DNA from: Pogonophryne albipinna
Taxonomy: Eukaryota; Chordata; Actinopteri; Perciformes; Artedidraconidae
Length of the DNA: 64,000 nucleotides
Assembly (NCBI GenBank): GCA_028583405.1
Contig: CM053259.1
Span: 15,738,594-15,802,593, forward strand
Direction: 5' to 3'
Part shown: positions 25,809 through 37,900 of the stretch, piece after piece
How the letters are laid out: each line of letters starts with the position of its first letter
Numbering within the stretch: the first letter of the stretch is position 1
Made by a program: the position numbers and the translations under genes
The notes under the pieces: generated by a model
The model's database searches: none
What the model was told of the DNA's origin: nothing
The model's input: the letters and a program-made list of their open reading frames with translations, nothing else

Positions 25809-26699
25809 CTGAATTGCCAAAAACCAAAACATGAAAAACGTCAGATTTGAACTATGATCAATGCAATATATCTAATGCAAGCACCATGAGCTAAAGCTAA
25901 CCTGAGGGGAATTTTGTCCCAAGTATTCAAGCTAGAACAACACAGCACGTTTTATCTTTTTAAACGTGCCAAATAGGTTATAACAAGATAATAATCTTGA
26001 ACACAGCCACAAATCAAATCAGAAATCAAAGCACAGAGCGGTTGGCCACAAACAAAAGAGAGATATTGTTAACCTTGCCACCTCCAAAACCCAAAGTTGC
26101 GATGGGTTAAACTGAGTGTCACCATGTAAAGCATCCCTCCAAAATATTAATTTCCATATTAAAGATAATAGCAGACAGGACGGTGACGTAATGAGGATAT
26201 CGTGGTTACTCGGCGCTAATTATAACCCATACATTGTGCAAGGTTTGTGTTTATTTTGTAACAAGCTAGTAGCTACAATCCGTCCAATAATAGACAGTCT
26301 GTGCACTGGCAGCGGCTAACTAGCCATCTATCAGCAGCCTGTTTGAAGGCGATTTAGGCATATTCCGCCCAGCACAGCTTTAACTTACACTGTGTGTAAA
26401 CTGCAAATCAGTAGCAAACGCCTACAGCATTCAAGCAATTAAGTGTATAGCGAGTGAATATGACACAGCCCCGGACAAGTGATGCACATAATCTCCGTCA
26501 CATTCTCGTAGGCACTCGTGTTACTATATCCCAGCTACGGCGGCTAACGATGCACTAGCATGTCAGCTAAGACAGAAAAACCTCCAGACGTGTATTCAAA
26601 CACAAACGCACACTTAAATCGATAGAAAAACACACGTAAAAAATGCGGGGAGTTAAATTCCAGTGATTAGAAAATAATAGATGCAGCGCAGTGTAGGTT

Positions 26700-27230
26700 A
26701 TTAAAAAAACACTAACTGTCAACAAAATGGCGGCTTGCGTTGAATCAACAGAGACCCGAAATGGATCTTCTTCTATTCCTTCTTCCTCGTTGTTAAAATC
26801 CTTGTTCCTTACAGCGACTGGTATCCGTAATAAACTCCCGAGATGCTCCAAAATCCTGTCCGACACACCGTTAGCTGGGCCTGGATGTGTCAGCACGGGC
26901 CTCTCTCGTTAATCGGGCCTCCATGTCTACTCAGCCCGTATCGCTACTGTGTCAGTACAACACGGGCATTCTCAGTCCCGGAGAGGAGGGAGGGAGGGAG
27001 TCAGGGAGGAGGAGGACGGGCGAAGAGAGGAGAAGAGAGCAAATGTCGGTCGTCGTTCGCGGTTGCTGCGGTCCCTGGTCATTGACAAAAAAAATCTGTT
27101 TTTATGATTATTTCACTTTTTTGTTGGTTGCACGGAGCGCTGTGTTTTGGGCCAATTGCTGGAATGCAACAGTCAACTGTCAAAGTGGCGGCGCCGAGTG
27201 TCAACATAATGTTGTATGTAGTATACAGAC
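26700..27230 (-). promoter_or_regulatory. probable ash1l promoter region with YY1-type motif
   Basis: A CpG-richer stretch upstream of the candidate leader exon. The plus strand at 26724-26734 reads AAAATGGCGGC, a close YY1 match that is common at housekeeping promoters, and a second ATGGCGGC-like core (gtggcggcgcc) lies near 27185. A transcription start in this interval fits a gene reading leftwards. The exact start and first splice donor were not resolved. Confidence 0.5.
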
Positions 27231-28140
27231 AGGAGGGAGCACTTCAGCCTATAAATAAATCAGCTCCAGAAGGATGTTAGTTGTTCTGTTCTGTCGGGCT
27301 GAAATTATCAATCAACTAATTGATCAGGTTATATAATATGTTATAGGCCTACATATTGGTAAACATGTGTAGGCCTATAGGCTAAATGTTTCAATTTGTG
27401 GTTTTGGGATGTGCATTTTCTTGTTTATTTATAAACAAGCTTTAATCATGAATCAGTCACAAAATAGAAACAATTATAACTGAAAATGATCAATAGTTTT
27501 GGTGCGATGGTTTTTTCAGACTTATTGATAAGATTATAAAATGTGAGAAAGTGGTAAAAAAAATAAAATAAATGCCCATCACAATTGACACACGACTTCA
27601 ACTTTTAAACTTTTGTTTAGTTGACTTTCAAAAAGTAAAATGTATTATCATACAAATCAAAGAAAACTACCAAATCCAAAGTTGTGTTCATAATTTAGCT
27701 TATTAAAATGACTTTATTAATCATCCAAATTGGTCAGTACACAGATATAAGTCTGTATTATGGCTATGACTTGTTCATAAAGCTGATTTAAGAGAACACA
27801 GTATCATACTGTGTATTAGGTCAGGTCTGTTGAAACCCTAAAATGTAATATAGTTACAGACAATAGTTATTTACAGGGCAAAAAGCTGCCAGTTAGTAAC
27901 CGTGTTGGTTTTTAGTTCAGAGGACGAGGACCATAAAAGTATGAACAGACCACTTTAAGGCAGGTGTGTATTTCTGTGGGATGAGTGACATTTTTGAATT
28001 TTCTACATTCAATTTAAACAGTTCTGCTAATATGTTTCCGTTCCAGAAAACACAAGAAAGAATAATTAAACTTTATGAAGGAGCAGGTATCTGTTTCACT
28101 ATAGTTGATTGTGGTTTATTGTGCATGGTTCTTGGTTCTT
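27231..28140. other. ash1l-rnf115 intergenic stretch
   Basis: AT-rich sequence upstream of ash1l with no recognisable gene. Confidence 0.6.
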
Positions 28141-28542
28141 ATACTTTTATTTTATTGTGTACTGTTAAGAGTGGACAACATGCAGTATCTGCCTCAGAAT
28201 ATGTCACCATTAGAGATGAAAAAAAGAAAGTGCAGGGGGTGGAAATCACAGAATTATATAGAAATATTAATATAGAAAGTAGATCAACACTGAATCAAAA
28301 TCGGTGGAAAAATAAAATAACCTGCATAATAAGAACTCATCCAAAGGGCCTTAATGCAAAAGTGTCACTTCATAACTATTTTCATAATTTTGACAACTGC
28401 CAGCTCAGCTGTGTTTAGTTCATTATTTACAAGTCATTCATAAAACCACAACTCTAATGGTGCACATCTCTAATGGTGACATATTCTGAGGCAGATACTG
28501 CATGTTGTCCACTCTTGACAGTGCACAATAAAATAAAAGTAT
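28141..28542. repeat. 78-bp inverted repeat pair, 246-bp spacer
   Basis: 28141-28218 and 28465-28542 are reverse complements with two mismatches by eye. The arms contain gtatctgcctcagaatatg. No terminal target duplication was seen. It lies between ash1l and rnf115. Confidence 0.75.
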
Positions 28543-28663
28543 TCTACAATCAAAACACAACTCTTTTAACACATTCAATTACTTAAAAGTAGCAGGGAAA
28601 ATACTTAATCTTTTTTTTGCCTGCCTTTTACTCAAAACATAAATAAACAATATAAATAGATGG

Positions 28664-29100
28664 TCTGACAATCAGGAAACGGCACTGCTCAGGACAGGAA
28701 GGCACTCCAGCGTGTGATAAAAACTGCACAGTACATCTCAGGAGCAGCCTTCCCCTCACTTCAGGACATTTACACCACCAGGGTCACCAGGAGAACACAC
28801 AACATCATCAGGGACAGTACACACCCCCAGCACAGACTCTTTACTCTCCTGCCATCAGGCAGGCGCTACAGGAGTCTGAAATCCAGGACCACGAGACTGA
28901 CAAACAGTTTCTACACAGGCCATCAGGCTGATGAACATGCTACCCCCCCCCCCCCCCCCATTTGTTTTTTTCTAAGTATTTATTTATTTTTATATTCCTG
29001 TATTTTACTTGCGTAGGGTGCACTAGCAAAGTAAGATTTTCATTGTACGGTGTAACTGTCTGTTTACTGTGCATATGACAATACATATCTTGAATCTTGA
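28664..29100 (+). pseudogene. LINE reverse-transcriptase C-terminal fragment and 3' tail
   Basis: Plus-strand frame gives LQRVIKTAQYISGAAFPSL, then HPQHRLFTLLPSGRRYRS and LKSRTTRLTNSF, the C-terminal end common to fish CR1/L2-like non-LTR retrotransposon ORF2 proteins. It is followed by a C18 tract and the tail acaatacatatcttgaatct. The fragment is 5'-truncated and dead. It lies just beyond the rnf115 stop codon and may overlap its 3' UTR on the other strand. Confidence 0.7.
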
Positions 29101-29353
29101 ACCAGTGTAGAGGACACATTATCTCCTCTCCACACCTGCACACTGCACATATTGTTTGTGTGAAGTCCAACATTTTTTGAAGAAAACATCAAATCCCTTA
29201 GCAGAGATGATTGAAGTGAAAGTGGAAGCTGCAAGTAATGACTGTTGCATTTGATTTTTAATTGAAAGGCAGTCGGTTTGCTGGGAAAGGTCTCAGTTGA
29301 AAATAGGTCTCTTGAAAACATCAAATGAAGTAAATATTAGCTTGGCCCATTTC

Positions 29354-32300
29354 TCAGATGGCCTGCTTCTCTTGTTGCTCCGTCCTGATGGAGCGTGCTT
29401 CTGGGGGTTCTGATGTGGGGGGGAGGCTGTTGTCGACACCGTCAAGGCTTTTTCTGCACACTGGGCAGGTATCATGCTGTGAGAGGGAGAGGAAAGAACA
29501 TATAAGCAAAAGTCAGACCAGAGAAATCCTTTGGTAACAAAAATGCTTCTGTGTTGTCATCACAGCACTGAAGTCAGGATGTGTGACACACTCTTAAAAC
29601 CTCCATGGCAAATCTAACCAGGCTTCAAACCCCCACTGACCACATCCACTCATCGCCCTTACCAGCTCCAGCCAAGGCACTATACATTCACTGTGGAAGA
29701 AATGGAGGCAGGGAAGCTTCCTGACAGACTCCCCTGATGTATACTCCTCCCTACAAACTGGACACTCCAGTCTGCAGTCTGGGAGAGAAAAACAGAAACA
29801 CATAGAGAGTAGAAACAAAAAACCCAGTCAATGTTTTTGGGATGATTCATAACTACTCAAATGTGCACGACAGGCCTGTATTTGCTATAATGTTTAATTG
29901 TAATTTCTCTGTAACAAAGTTTGATGATGTTTGAATACATATTTAGAAGCTCAAACAATTCCACAAAAACACACAAATTAGCACAACACAACATGAAAAA
30001 GTGCCGGACTATACAAAACTTAATTACGCTCTACCTGCCATATTTATATTTCTGTTTCTTTATATTTCTGTTTCTTTCATTTAAATGTACTTCCAACTTG
30101 ATTATTTGAATAAGTGAAGCTATATTATTAATATAATTTAGTCTAATTGAGCATCCAGGACAGTAAAACATTATTAACATTAACTAGGAATGGGAAGAGA
30201 AGGAAGAGGTAAAGAAAAAGGATGAAGGAAACAAAGGATAGGAGGTAAGGAAATGGAAGGAGGATGGAAGGAAAGAATGCAAGGAAAGCCTCAAATTAAA
30301 GGAAAGTAGGAGGAAGGAAAGGAAAGAAATGAAAAGATAGAGGAAGTAAGAAGAGTTGGGAAGTGGAAAGAAATGGTGGGAGGAAAGAAGTAGAGGTAAC
30401 TATAGAAGGAGGGAAGGACAAATAGAAGGGTCGGGAAAAGAAGTGAAGGAAATGAGAGACAGGAGGGGGCAAAGAGGCAATTGACAAGATGGACAAGAGA
30501 GGACAGATTAGAGGTGAAACAAGCGAAGGAAAGATATCAAGGGAAATTAATTATATGAGGAAACAAAGGTAAGGCAAGAAGAGATAGGGGAAGAAAGGAG
30601 GAGAAAATGAGATATAAAAACAGAGATGAGAGGAATGAGGGAAAAAAGATATGAGAAGGAAAGAGAGGTGTGCGTGCTAGGATTGCTACCTGTCTGTTCT
30701 TGAGAGATGCAAACTGTCGGCAGTGATGAGATCATCTCCTTTTCTGCAGGAGGAGGACCTGTGCTCTCCAACTGTCCCAACAACTAGGTGAGTGGGAGAA
30801 GAAACAAAGAGAATGGATATATACGAGGAGACATGAGGGGCAGAGAGGGGAAACAGAGTCCACACAAAAGAGTCGGATAAAAAAAGAACAGTTTGTATCT
30901 TGATGGTTACAGAATTTGAGGGGTTTGTGTTTTATGTTAAAAGGTTAATGGAGTGGGAAGGAGAAAAAGAAGGGAACCATGCTTGAACTGAACAAAAAGG
31001 TTAGAAATCCCTTCCCCTAATATGACTGACCTCTGTTATGACAGCGTCAAGACCTCCTTGACCCCACGCATAATCTCCAGGGTTTGAGTGCAACTGTAGC
31101 ATACTAGATCTAAAGAGACAAGCATAAGGAGATCAATAGAGAAGGGGGAGGGAGAGAGGTTATCACACAATGTTTAAAAAGCATTTACAGGGCAGCTGGT
31201 GCAGCACCGGGGTTTCCGTTGTTGGAAAAAAGGCCGGTCAAGAACTGTTGCACAATCCTTGAAAGGGCACAAACAGAAAGCAGATGTTTGCTTTGGGTTG
31301 ATTTCACAACACATATTTTATTCAGCTTCAATTCACGCCACGCCTTTATGATTTACCCAGGATGCATGCAGCTGTTCTCCTCTGTCAAATGTTATACACA
31401 ATAGATAAAGTATTGGAGCCTATTAAAGTGTTTGATCACTTTTTGAAGCGAAGCAATTCCATATGAGGATCTGTACACAATGAAAAACTGTCTGGAAATT
31501 GTATAAAACCTTCAGGTGCTCTGATTTATTTGTTAACACAGAGGATTGACAATAAAGTTGACTTTGACTTTTGATTAATAAAAAAGGTATGAATGAATAG
31601 ATGTGCCAAACCACAGTGACATTCTACATCTCACCTTGTATGTAACCAAGACATCAAAAGAGAGAAATAACTGTCAAACGTAAAAGCATACTTGAAGATT
31701 TTTAAAAAGTCAGAGTTCAGCACATGGTGTTTTTTCTGTATACCGTGTCCACACACCCTTCCACTGCTGGCCTTTGGTCTGGCCTGGGCGACCTCTCCTC
31801 TTCAGACGGGGAGGGAGACTCTGGTTCTGCGGCCTCAGCAGCAATTGGCGTCACTGGGGAGGGACAGCTCTGACCTGACGATGCCTGCTCATTGTCATCT
31901 GGGTCCGACTCTGAGGAGGGCGGATTGGACAGCAGAGCAGACTGCTCCATGAACAGCAGCTGCCATAACTTGGAGGAACAGAGCCAAGAAATGTGTCACA
32001 CAAAGCCTTAGAGAAAGAGGAGTGTCCATGTTAAGTTTGTGAAATATGTGAGGACATACCTCTGAAAACAACGAGTTTGAGTCTTCACTGGACACTGGTG
32101 AACTATTCTGCAGGAGACTAAACAACAAAATAATAATACATTTTAAAATCAGTGATGCAAAAATGACTGGCACTGGCACTAACTATAGTGACCATCATGC
32201 ATTGTAATACTTGGTAACATGATTCAAAACCTTTTTTTATCAAGCAGAATAAACTTTAAGAACAGTGAATGTATACATCAAGACCGAGCTGTACCTGGAG

Positions 32301-33307
32301 TCTTCTAACACCTCCTCAATGAAGTCAGAGTCACATCTGGGACAGACAAAATCCTCGAAGAGAAAATATGTATACAAGTAAATGTTGACACTCATATTTA
32401 TGTGTCAACATATCATAATAATTCCAAGTCATTATGATTGACCATACTTTGTTGTATCGGGCATAGCCCGAATAGACACATTGTTATTGCAAAGTCACTG
32501 TATTCATGATCCTGGCTTGGGACGTGCCACATATCATCTCTATGCCAAAAACTCATTAATCATTCATGTATAGCATACAAATTCATGTGCATAGGGGTCA
32601 CCATAAACTTTTGGCCATTTAGGCATATAAACACAAACACACGTGCGTAATTGTGCCATCTGTGCAACACATGCACTCAATAGAGATTTCCTCCGACTTA
32701 ATAAATCAAATAAATCTCCAACTAATTCAGTTCAAGCAAAGTTGTGTCTCTCAGACGGGTTTTAGTGAGACAAAAGGGGACAAAACAAATCGGGTGCAGG
32801 GGTTAAAGGCACCACCTATTTGCGGCTCTGTGGCATGTAACAGTGAGGGGGAAGCGCTTCTGGTGCATGTGGAAACTCCCAGACAGCCCCTCCTACACTC
32901 TCTCGCAGTTGACAGAAGACAACTGGACACAGAGAGTTGCCAACAGTGGTGCTGCTAAATATGGCAACGTGAATCACCAGATTTCACTCCCTCACTCTCT
33001 AATGTAAGATCCTGGCGCATGCTTTACGCACATAAACAACCACCAACAGGCTGTCATGTGTGTACTTTTGTTATTCCAATCATACAAATTGTGATGGTAA
33101 CAAATATATCAGTAAACTGAACAAGTCTAAAGAGAAAGAGCTTTTAAAATGTTAATCCGTCCCTCGATGGCCGCGTGAATGATCCCCACCAGAAACCTTG
33201 GAATAAAGACACTCGTCAAAGTGACTCACCGGGAGTTTGGGATTTGTTTCACTTTTACAGCAGTGACAGAAAAAACGGTGTTGTGGTATCTCCGCAGCCT
33301 CCGCCAT
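29354..33307 (-). CDS. rnf115: RNF115-type RING E3 ubiquitin ligase
   Basis: Complete gene, nine coding exons in phase: 33307-33230, 32353-32295, 32117-32060, 31968-31757, 31257-31189, 31103-31031, 30783-30690, 29778-29663 and 29476-29354; 882 nt including stop, 293 aa (human RNF115 304). The N-terminus starts [20 protein letters not shown] with a second [11 protein letters not shown] cysteine pair, the BCA2-type zinc finger. A serine/acid-rich middle follows, then [34 protein letters not shown] and a C-terminal RING-H2: [35 protein letters not shown], with all zinc ligands present. [11 protein letters not shown] and LLGQLE favour RNF115 over its paralogue RNF126. Known role: cytosolic E3 ligase acting in endosomal trafficking and receptor turnover. 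The a or b teleost copy cannot be decided here. Confidence 0.93.
30180..30680 (+). repeat. Purine-rich low-complexity tract in an rnf115 intron
   Basis: About 500 bp of almost uninterrupted G and A (units like ggaaggaaag, gaaggagg), so the rnf115 strand is polypyrimidine. It fills most of the intron between the exons at 30690 and 29778. Such tracts can form triplex DNA. Confidence 0.8.
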
Positions 33308-33560
33308 CTTCACGGTAACGCGAGGTATCTGACGTCGGTGTGGAAGCCCATAAAAGTCCCACTCACGGCTGTCCGACGGGTCACTGAGGGTCACTGTCAG
33401 AAGCGCGGCTGCAGATGGCACATTAACATCTTTACCGAGCAGCCAGCACACATTGTCATGTTTATCAAAGAAATATTTGCAAAAGATAAAAAATATTCAT
33501 CTGTGGCTTAGTAAATCGGGCTTACCTTTGTCCTGCAACGATGCCCAAACAAGCCAAGAG
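33295..33560 (-). promoter_or_regulatory. probable rnf115 promoter and leader with YY1-type motif at the start codon
   Basis: The start codon is embedded in AAGATGGCGGAGG on the minus strand (33310-33298), a YY1-like element placed over the initiator ATG. YY1 sites over initiation codons are common in housekeeping genes. The region just upstream has no TATA box that I can see, consistent with a dispersed promoter. Confidence 0.4.
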
Positions 33561-34710
33561 CTTTAAGAGCAACACGTTGTTGTATCACGGGTGCAGTTTC
33601 CTTAAAGTGTGTTGGGTGTCGCCAGAGAATAACAAATGGTGTAGTTGAATGTGTTCTCTTCTTAAAAACAACAAATGGGTTAAACTTTTTTAAATGTAAC
33701 TGACTTTTACTGCTACTACTAACAAGCAGTCTCCTAGCAACGCAAATTCAGTGACACATGTCAGTTAAGGTGTGAGCTAATATGCTAAACTTGCTTAAAA
33801 AGGTCTGTTTGACCGATTGAAAACATAAATACAATATCAAAAAGCCTGTGACCAAAGATGTTCATCGTCATAACTACACTGTAGCTATGTACGTACTACT
33901 AATAATAAAAGCCTTGAACCTTGAAGTGTATTAGGGTCAAGCATAAGGGGGGGAATGAGAGTAGGAAAAGCATAATTTGTTATTTCAGAATAATGTCAAC
34001 ATGTCGAGAATAAAGGGAAAATGTTGTTGAAAAGTCGAACTCTGTGCCAGGCATACAACACATATGTTGCTATATATTTTGAGAAAAAAAAACATGTGCG
34101 CACATTACTTAACTTTATTCTCAACATTAGCCTACAACTTTGATCTCCAAATGCAAAATAAATAAAATGTCTTGCTATTCTGGTTTATTCCCCTTATGCC
34201 TGACAACAATAGGCCTACTGGCATAACTTTACTGTTTATAACTTATAATGTAAATGTAAATTAGATAAGGCAATAATAACTTAGGGTAGTGTTATGAGTA
34301 CGCATGACAATATATTTTTATTAAAACCAAGACAGTAACATGTAATAATAATAATCATTAAACCACAAGCAGCACCAACAGAACAGTAACAGATATTTTT
34401 TAAACCAAAACAACACAAGTTCATAATCTTTCGAGTATGACAGGATTTGGCAAACAGGTAAATAGGCATTCTTATTTGGAATAATAACAAAACATGTTCA
34501 TTTACACTTAAGCAACAGAGAAATTAGTTGTTAGAATGGCATCATATCAGTGTTCAGCTCCAACTCAAACATGGCTTCTTCTAAACACAATGTACATCCA
34601 AGTCATTTAAAATGGCAACTATCCAGGCTTACACTGTCCTACATGGCACACAGCTGGTCCTTCCATAAAAAAGCATGTTCCCTGCATTTACGTTTCATAC
34701 AGCTTCAGCC
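33561..34710. other. rnf115-scamp3 intergenic stretch
   Basis: Compact gap between rnf115 (upstream side) and the 3' UTR of scamp3. Contains a LINE-tail-like aataaaagccttgaaccttg near 33903 and AT-rich sequence; no gene seen. Confidence 0.6.
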
Positions 34711-34716
34711 TTTATT
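34711..34716 (-). terminator. candidate scamp3 poly(A) signal
   Basis: TTTATT on the plus strand gives AATAAA on the scamp3 strand, about 270 bp beyond the stop codon. Another AATAAA lies at 34317-34322. Choice between them needs transcript ends. Confidence 0.35.
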
Positions 34717-34985
34717 TTTTTCACATTTCGTATCATCTTTCCGTTCCAACAATCAACACAATCTGATTTGTTGACTCCTAGTTTGGCAATGTAGCTAACT
34801 TGTCCTGTACACCCTTTGAACTTAGAGAACCCCACCTGTCTCATGCATGAGCCCTGAAGTCCAGATGCTCAGGGGTAATTATACAGACCAATTCTAATCA
34901 CCTGTGGGGAAATAAATACCAAAGAGATCCTCTATCGAGCTGAGAGGGCTCTCCTTCTCACCCTCCTAGCCCCTCTCGTGCCTCT

Positions 34986-37900
34986 CTATCGAGGTGCGTT
35001 GAAGGCTCCCTGGGCAGCGCTGGTTGCAGCTGTGGTGGCGGCCTGGCGTACCGCCTGATTGGACATGACACCGGTGGCGAACTCGGCTTGGGCCTTCTGG
35101 AAGCTGGCATCGGTCTGCCTGTACTGACTGTGGATCTAAAGAGGGGAAGAGCAATAGCACGCTGACACCCGATACATGAAGCAATTCATCCTCATATCAT
35201 GCACATTGCGAGGCGGAAAATGATCCGCAGAACCTGATATGGAGGCTATTCTTCAGACTGTTTGTTTTCTGCTGACTGCTGCATGACAGGTGGACCACCT
35301 GGGCACAATGGGTGCAAGTATTTCCATAGAGATAGATAGTGCAAATTGTCTAACAGTAGTTTGTAGCCTGATGAAAGCATTTATTATTTATTCCATATTT
35401 TTCCCTAGAATTTACCACACAGAATGAGTGCTCAATAAAACATTTCGCAAGGTTTTTAATTGTAAGCTTTTGCATGTAATTGATAAGTAGTGAGCATACG
35501 ACAGGATAAATAAGACTTGTATTATATTAAACAAGTTGTGTGTGAGTTTTCAAATCTCTACTTAGTGTCAAAAGTAAAAACCTACATTTGAGTCACTACC
35601 CGTTTATTTTCACTCCATGTAAAATGTGTTATATTCTGTTTTCACCTTCTGCAGCATGACGACCCCCATGGCGGTTTGGGCAGTGAAGCAGACGGCATTC
35701 ATCATCATGATCGCACCAACGGGGACACTTTTCTTTAGAGCAGCCAGGCTCACGATCCATCCGCTGAGCAGAAGAGACAGTGAGACAGAGAAATTAACAG
35801 AGGACAGAAACTGAAAGGAGCCATGTGTCTGTACAACACAGAAATGCTTAAGTATACCTGAAACCCCATCCAGGGATACCAATAGTCATGATGACGTTGG
35901 TGACCACTTGGGCGAAGAAAATGAAGAAGAAGACGAAGAAATTGAAGGAGCTGTCACTCCTAGAGGACAAAAATCACAGAAAGAGAAGTGAAACATAGAG
36001 CTTGTTTTAATATTTAAAAGGATTTTGACACAAAAATAAGGGTCCTATCTGTGATGCATCAAAGAATATTTGTTTCTTAACTGAACGAAAATTAAAGTGA
36101 TTGCATTAGAATGAATTGCCATTTTAAATGAATTTAAAATACTTTGGTCAGGGTAATCACAAGACATTGTTGTTTTATGAGGTATTACAGTTGATATTCC
36201 TGGGTTGTGAACTGACAACACAAGACATTCGAAAACATTACCTAGGATTTTGTGAAACTTGGATTGACATTTTTTATTTTATTATAATTTTACAGACCGA
36301 ATTATTAATTTAAAAAAAAAAATGTAAGGGGCTACGCCATAATCTGCGTTGGGCTAGCTTGTTTTTTATTTTGTTGGGCTTTTTCCATGGGGATGGTGGT
36401 ACACACCTGAATGCTTTGTACATGGGTCTGTACCAACAGACGAAGGAGCATGGGGCAAAGAGGAGGGCCCAAAGGATGGCTAGTCCCAAGCCAACTCCCC
36501 CCGAGGAGTCCACACAGAACATGGCCAGGGAGGAGACCAGGTTGAAGAGCAGTGTGCAAGTGCCGACTGGAACATGAAGAAAAAAGCAGAAAAAGGAGAC
36601 AGAAGGATAAATGAGAATAGCTGAATGAACGGGGGGGGATCTCTTTGTTGCTTCGTGACAGCGCTGTGGACTTCAAAGAACACAAATCAAACACACCTCA
36701 GCTCCCTTTGAAGAAAGAGCCAACCTGTCAGGACATTGGCTGATGCAAATTATGACATAATGTATTACTTTTCTTTGCCTGCTGCTGGGTTTAGAATTGG
36801 CTTTTTCAGTTTTCCTTTGGTCCAGGCTCAAGACTCAAGATTTATGTTCAATATTAGGTTTTATGCTCGGCCACTTCCTATCGTATTCGGTCACTTTCTG
36901 CCTCAACCCTCTCACTCCCCCTCTGTTTTCCATTTTAAAAATCAGTATTAATGTTCATTTTAAAATATGTTCTTGTTTACAAAAGCACACACATCCAGAT
37001 AATAAAAGTCCTCAATCTGGCAGTGAAGTGTAAGATTTCTTGAACAAACATTCCCGCTCCGACCTCAGACAGCGCAGGAGGAGTCACACAGGCTTCAGTC
37101 GGTTCTAGCTTTTTCTGAAGTGATTCTCTCATTTATAAAATCACCCCCTTCAACTGATGCATCTTCACACTTCAGATGAGTATGGCAAAATTAATGAACT
37201 TCACCTGTTGATTATCTTGCTTAATATGCAGGGTTTCCGTTAGCCGGTAATTACCGGGTTTTAGCTGGTAAAATGTATTAAAAAACGGTAAATTCAAAAC
37301 CTGCCGGTCAACATGTCCGGTAATAATTAGGGATGCTCCGATCGATTGCCGCCGATCATTATCGGCCGATATTCACTCTTAATAGTTTGATCGGTGCTCT
37401 CTATAAAGGCCGATCAGGAGAGCTGGATCTGAGCGATATGGACATAAACGCGAGTGAAGTATAACCGGACGAGAGAGAGAGATCAGATCAGCTGCTGAGT
37501 CAGACGGAGACACGCAGCTCTGCATGTTCACCTGAAGCCCCGCCCGCTGTTTAGCGAGCTGCATGAGAAACTGACGGGCTGTCAGGAGAGAGAGAGAGAG
37601 GGAGGGAGAGAGGAAAAAGAGAGGCTCCGTTTCTCCCGTGTTATTATTCAAAGTTAATGTAAACTTCATACACTATAAGTAGTTTGTTTGAATGTAATAA
37701 TTATGTTGTTTGTTGTTTGGGGAAGCGAATCATTTATTGAAAAATGTATAACTTTTCGATCTGTTACGATTATAAACTGAAGCAATATAAAAATGAGCCA
37801 CATTAACTGAGTTTTAAACATCAGCATATCCGGTCATAGTCCGGTAATTACCTGCAAACGGAAACTCTGCTACACCATTCTTATTATTATTGAAACATCA

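Noticed and set aside
26843..27258. Plus-strand frames of 80-123 codons in the ash1l promoter
   Set aside because: GC-rich promoter sequence lowers stop frequency; no recognisable protein and no splice-consistent partner.
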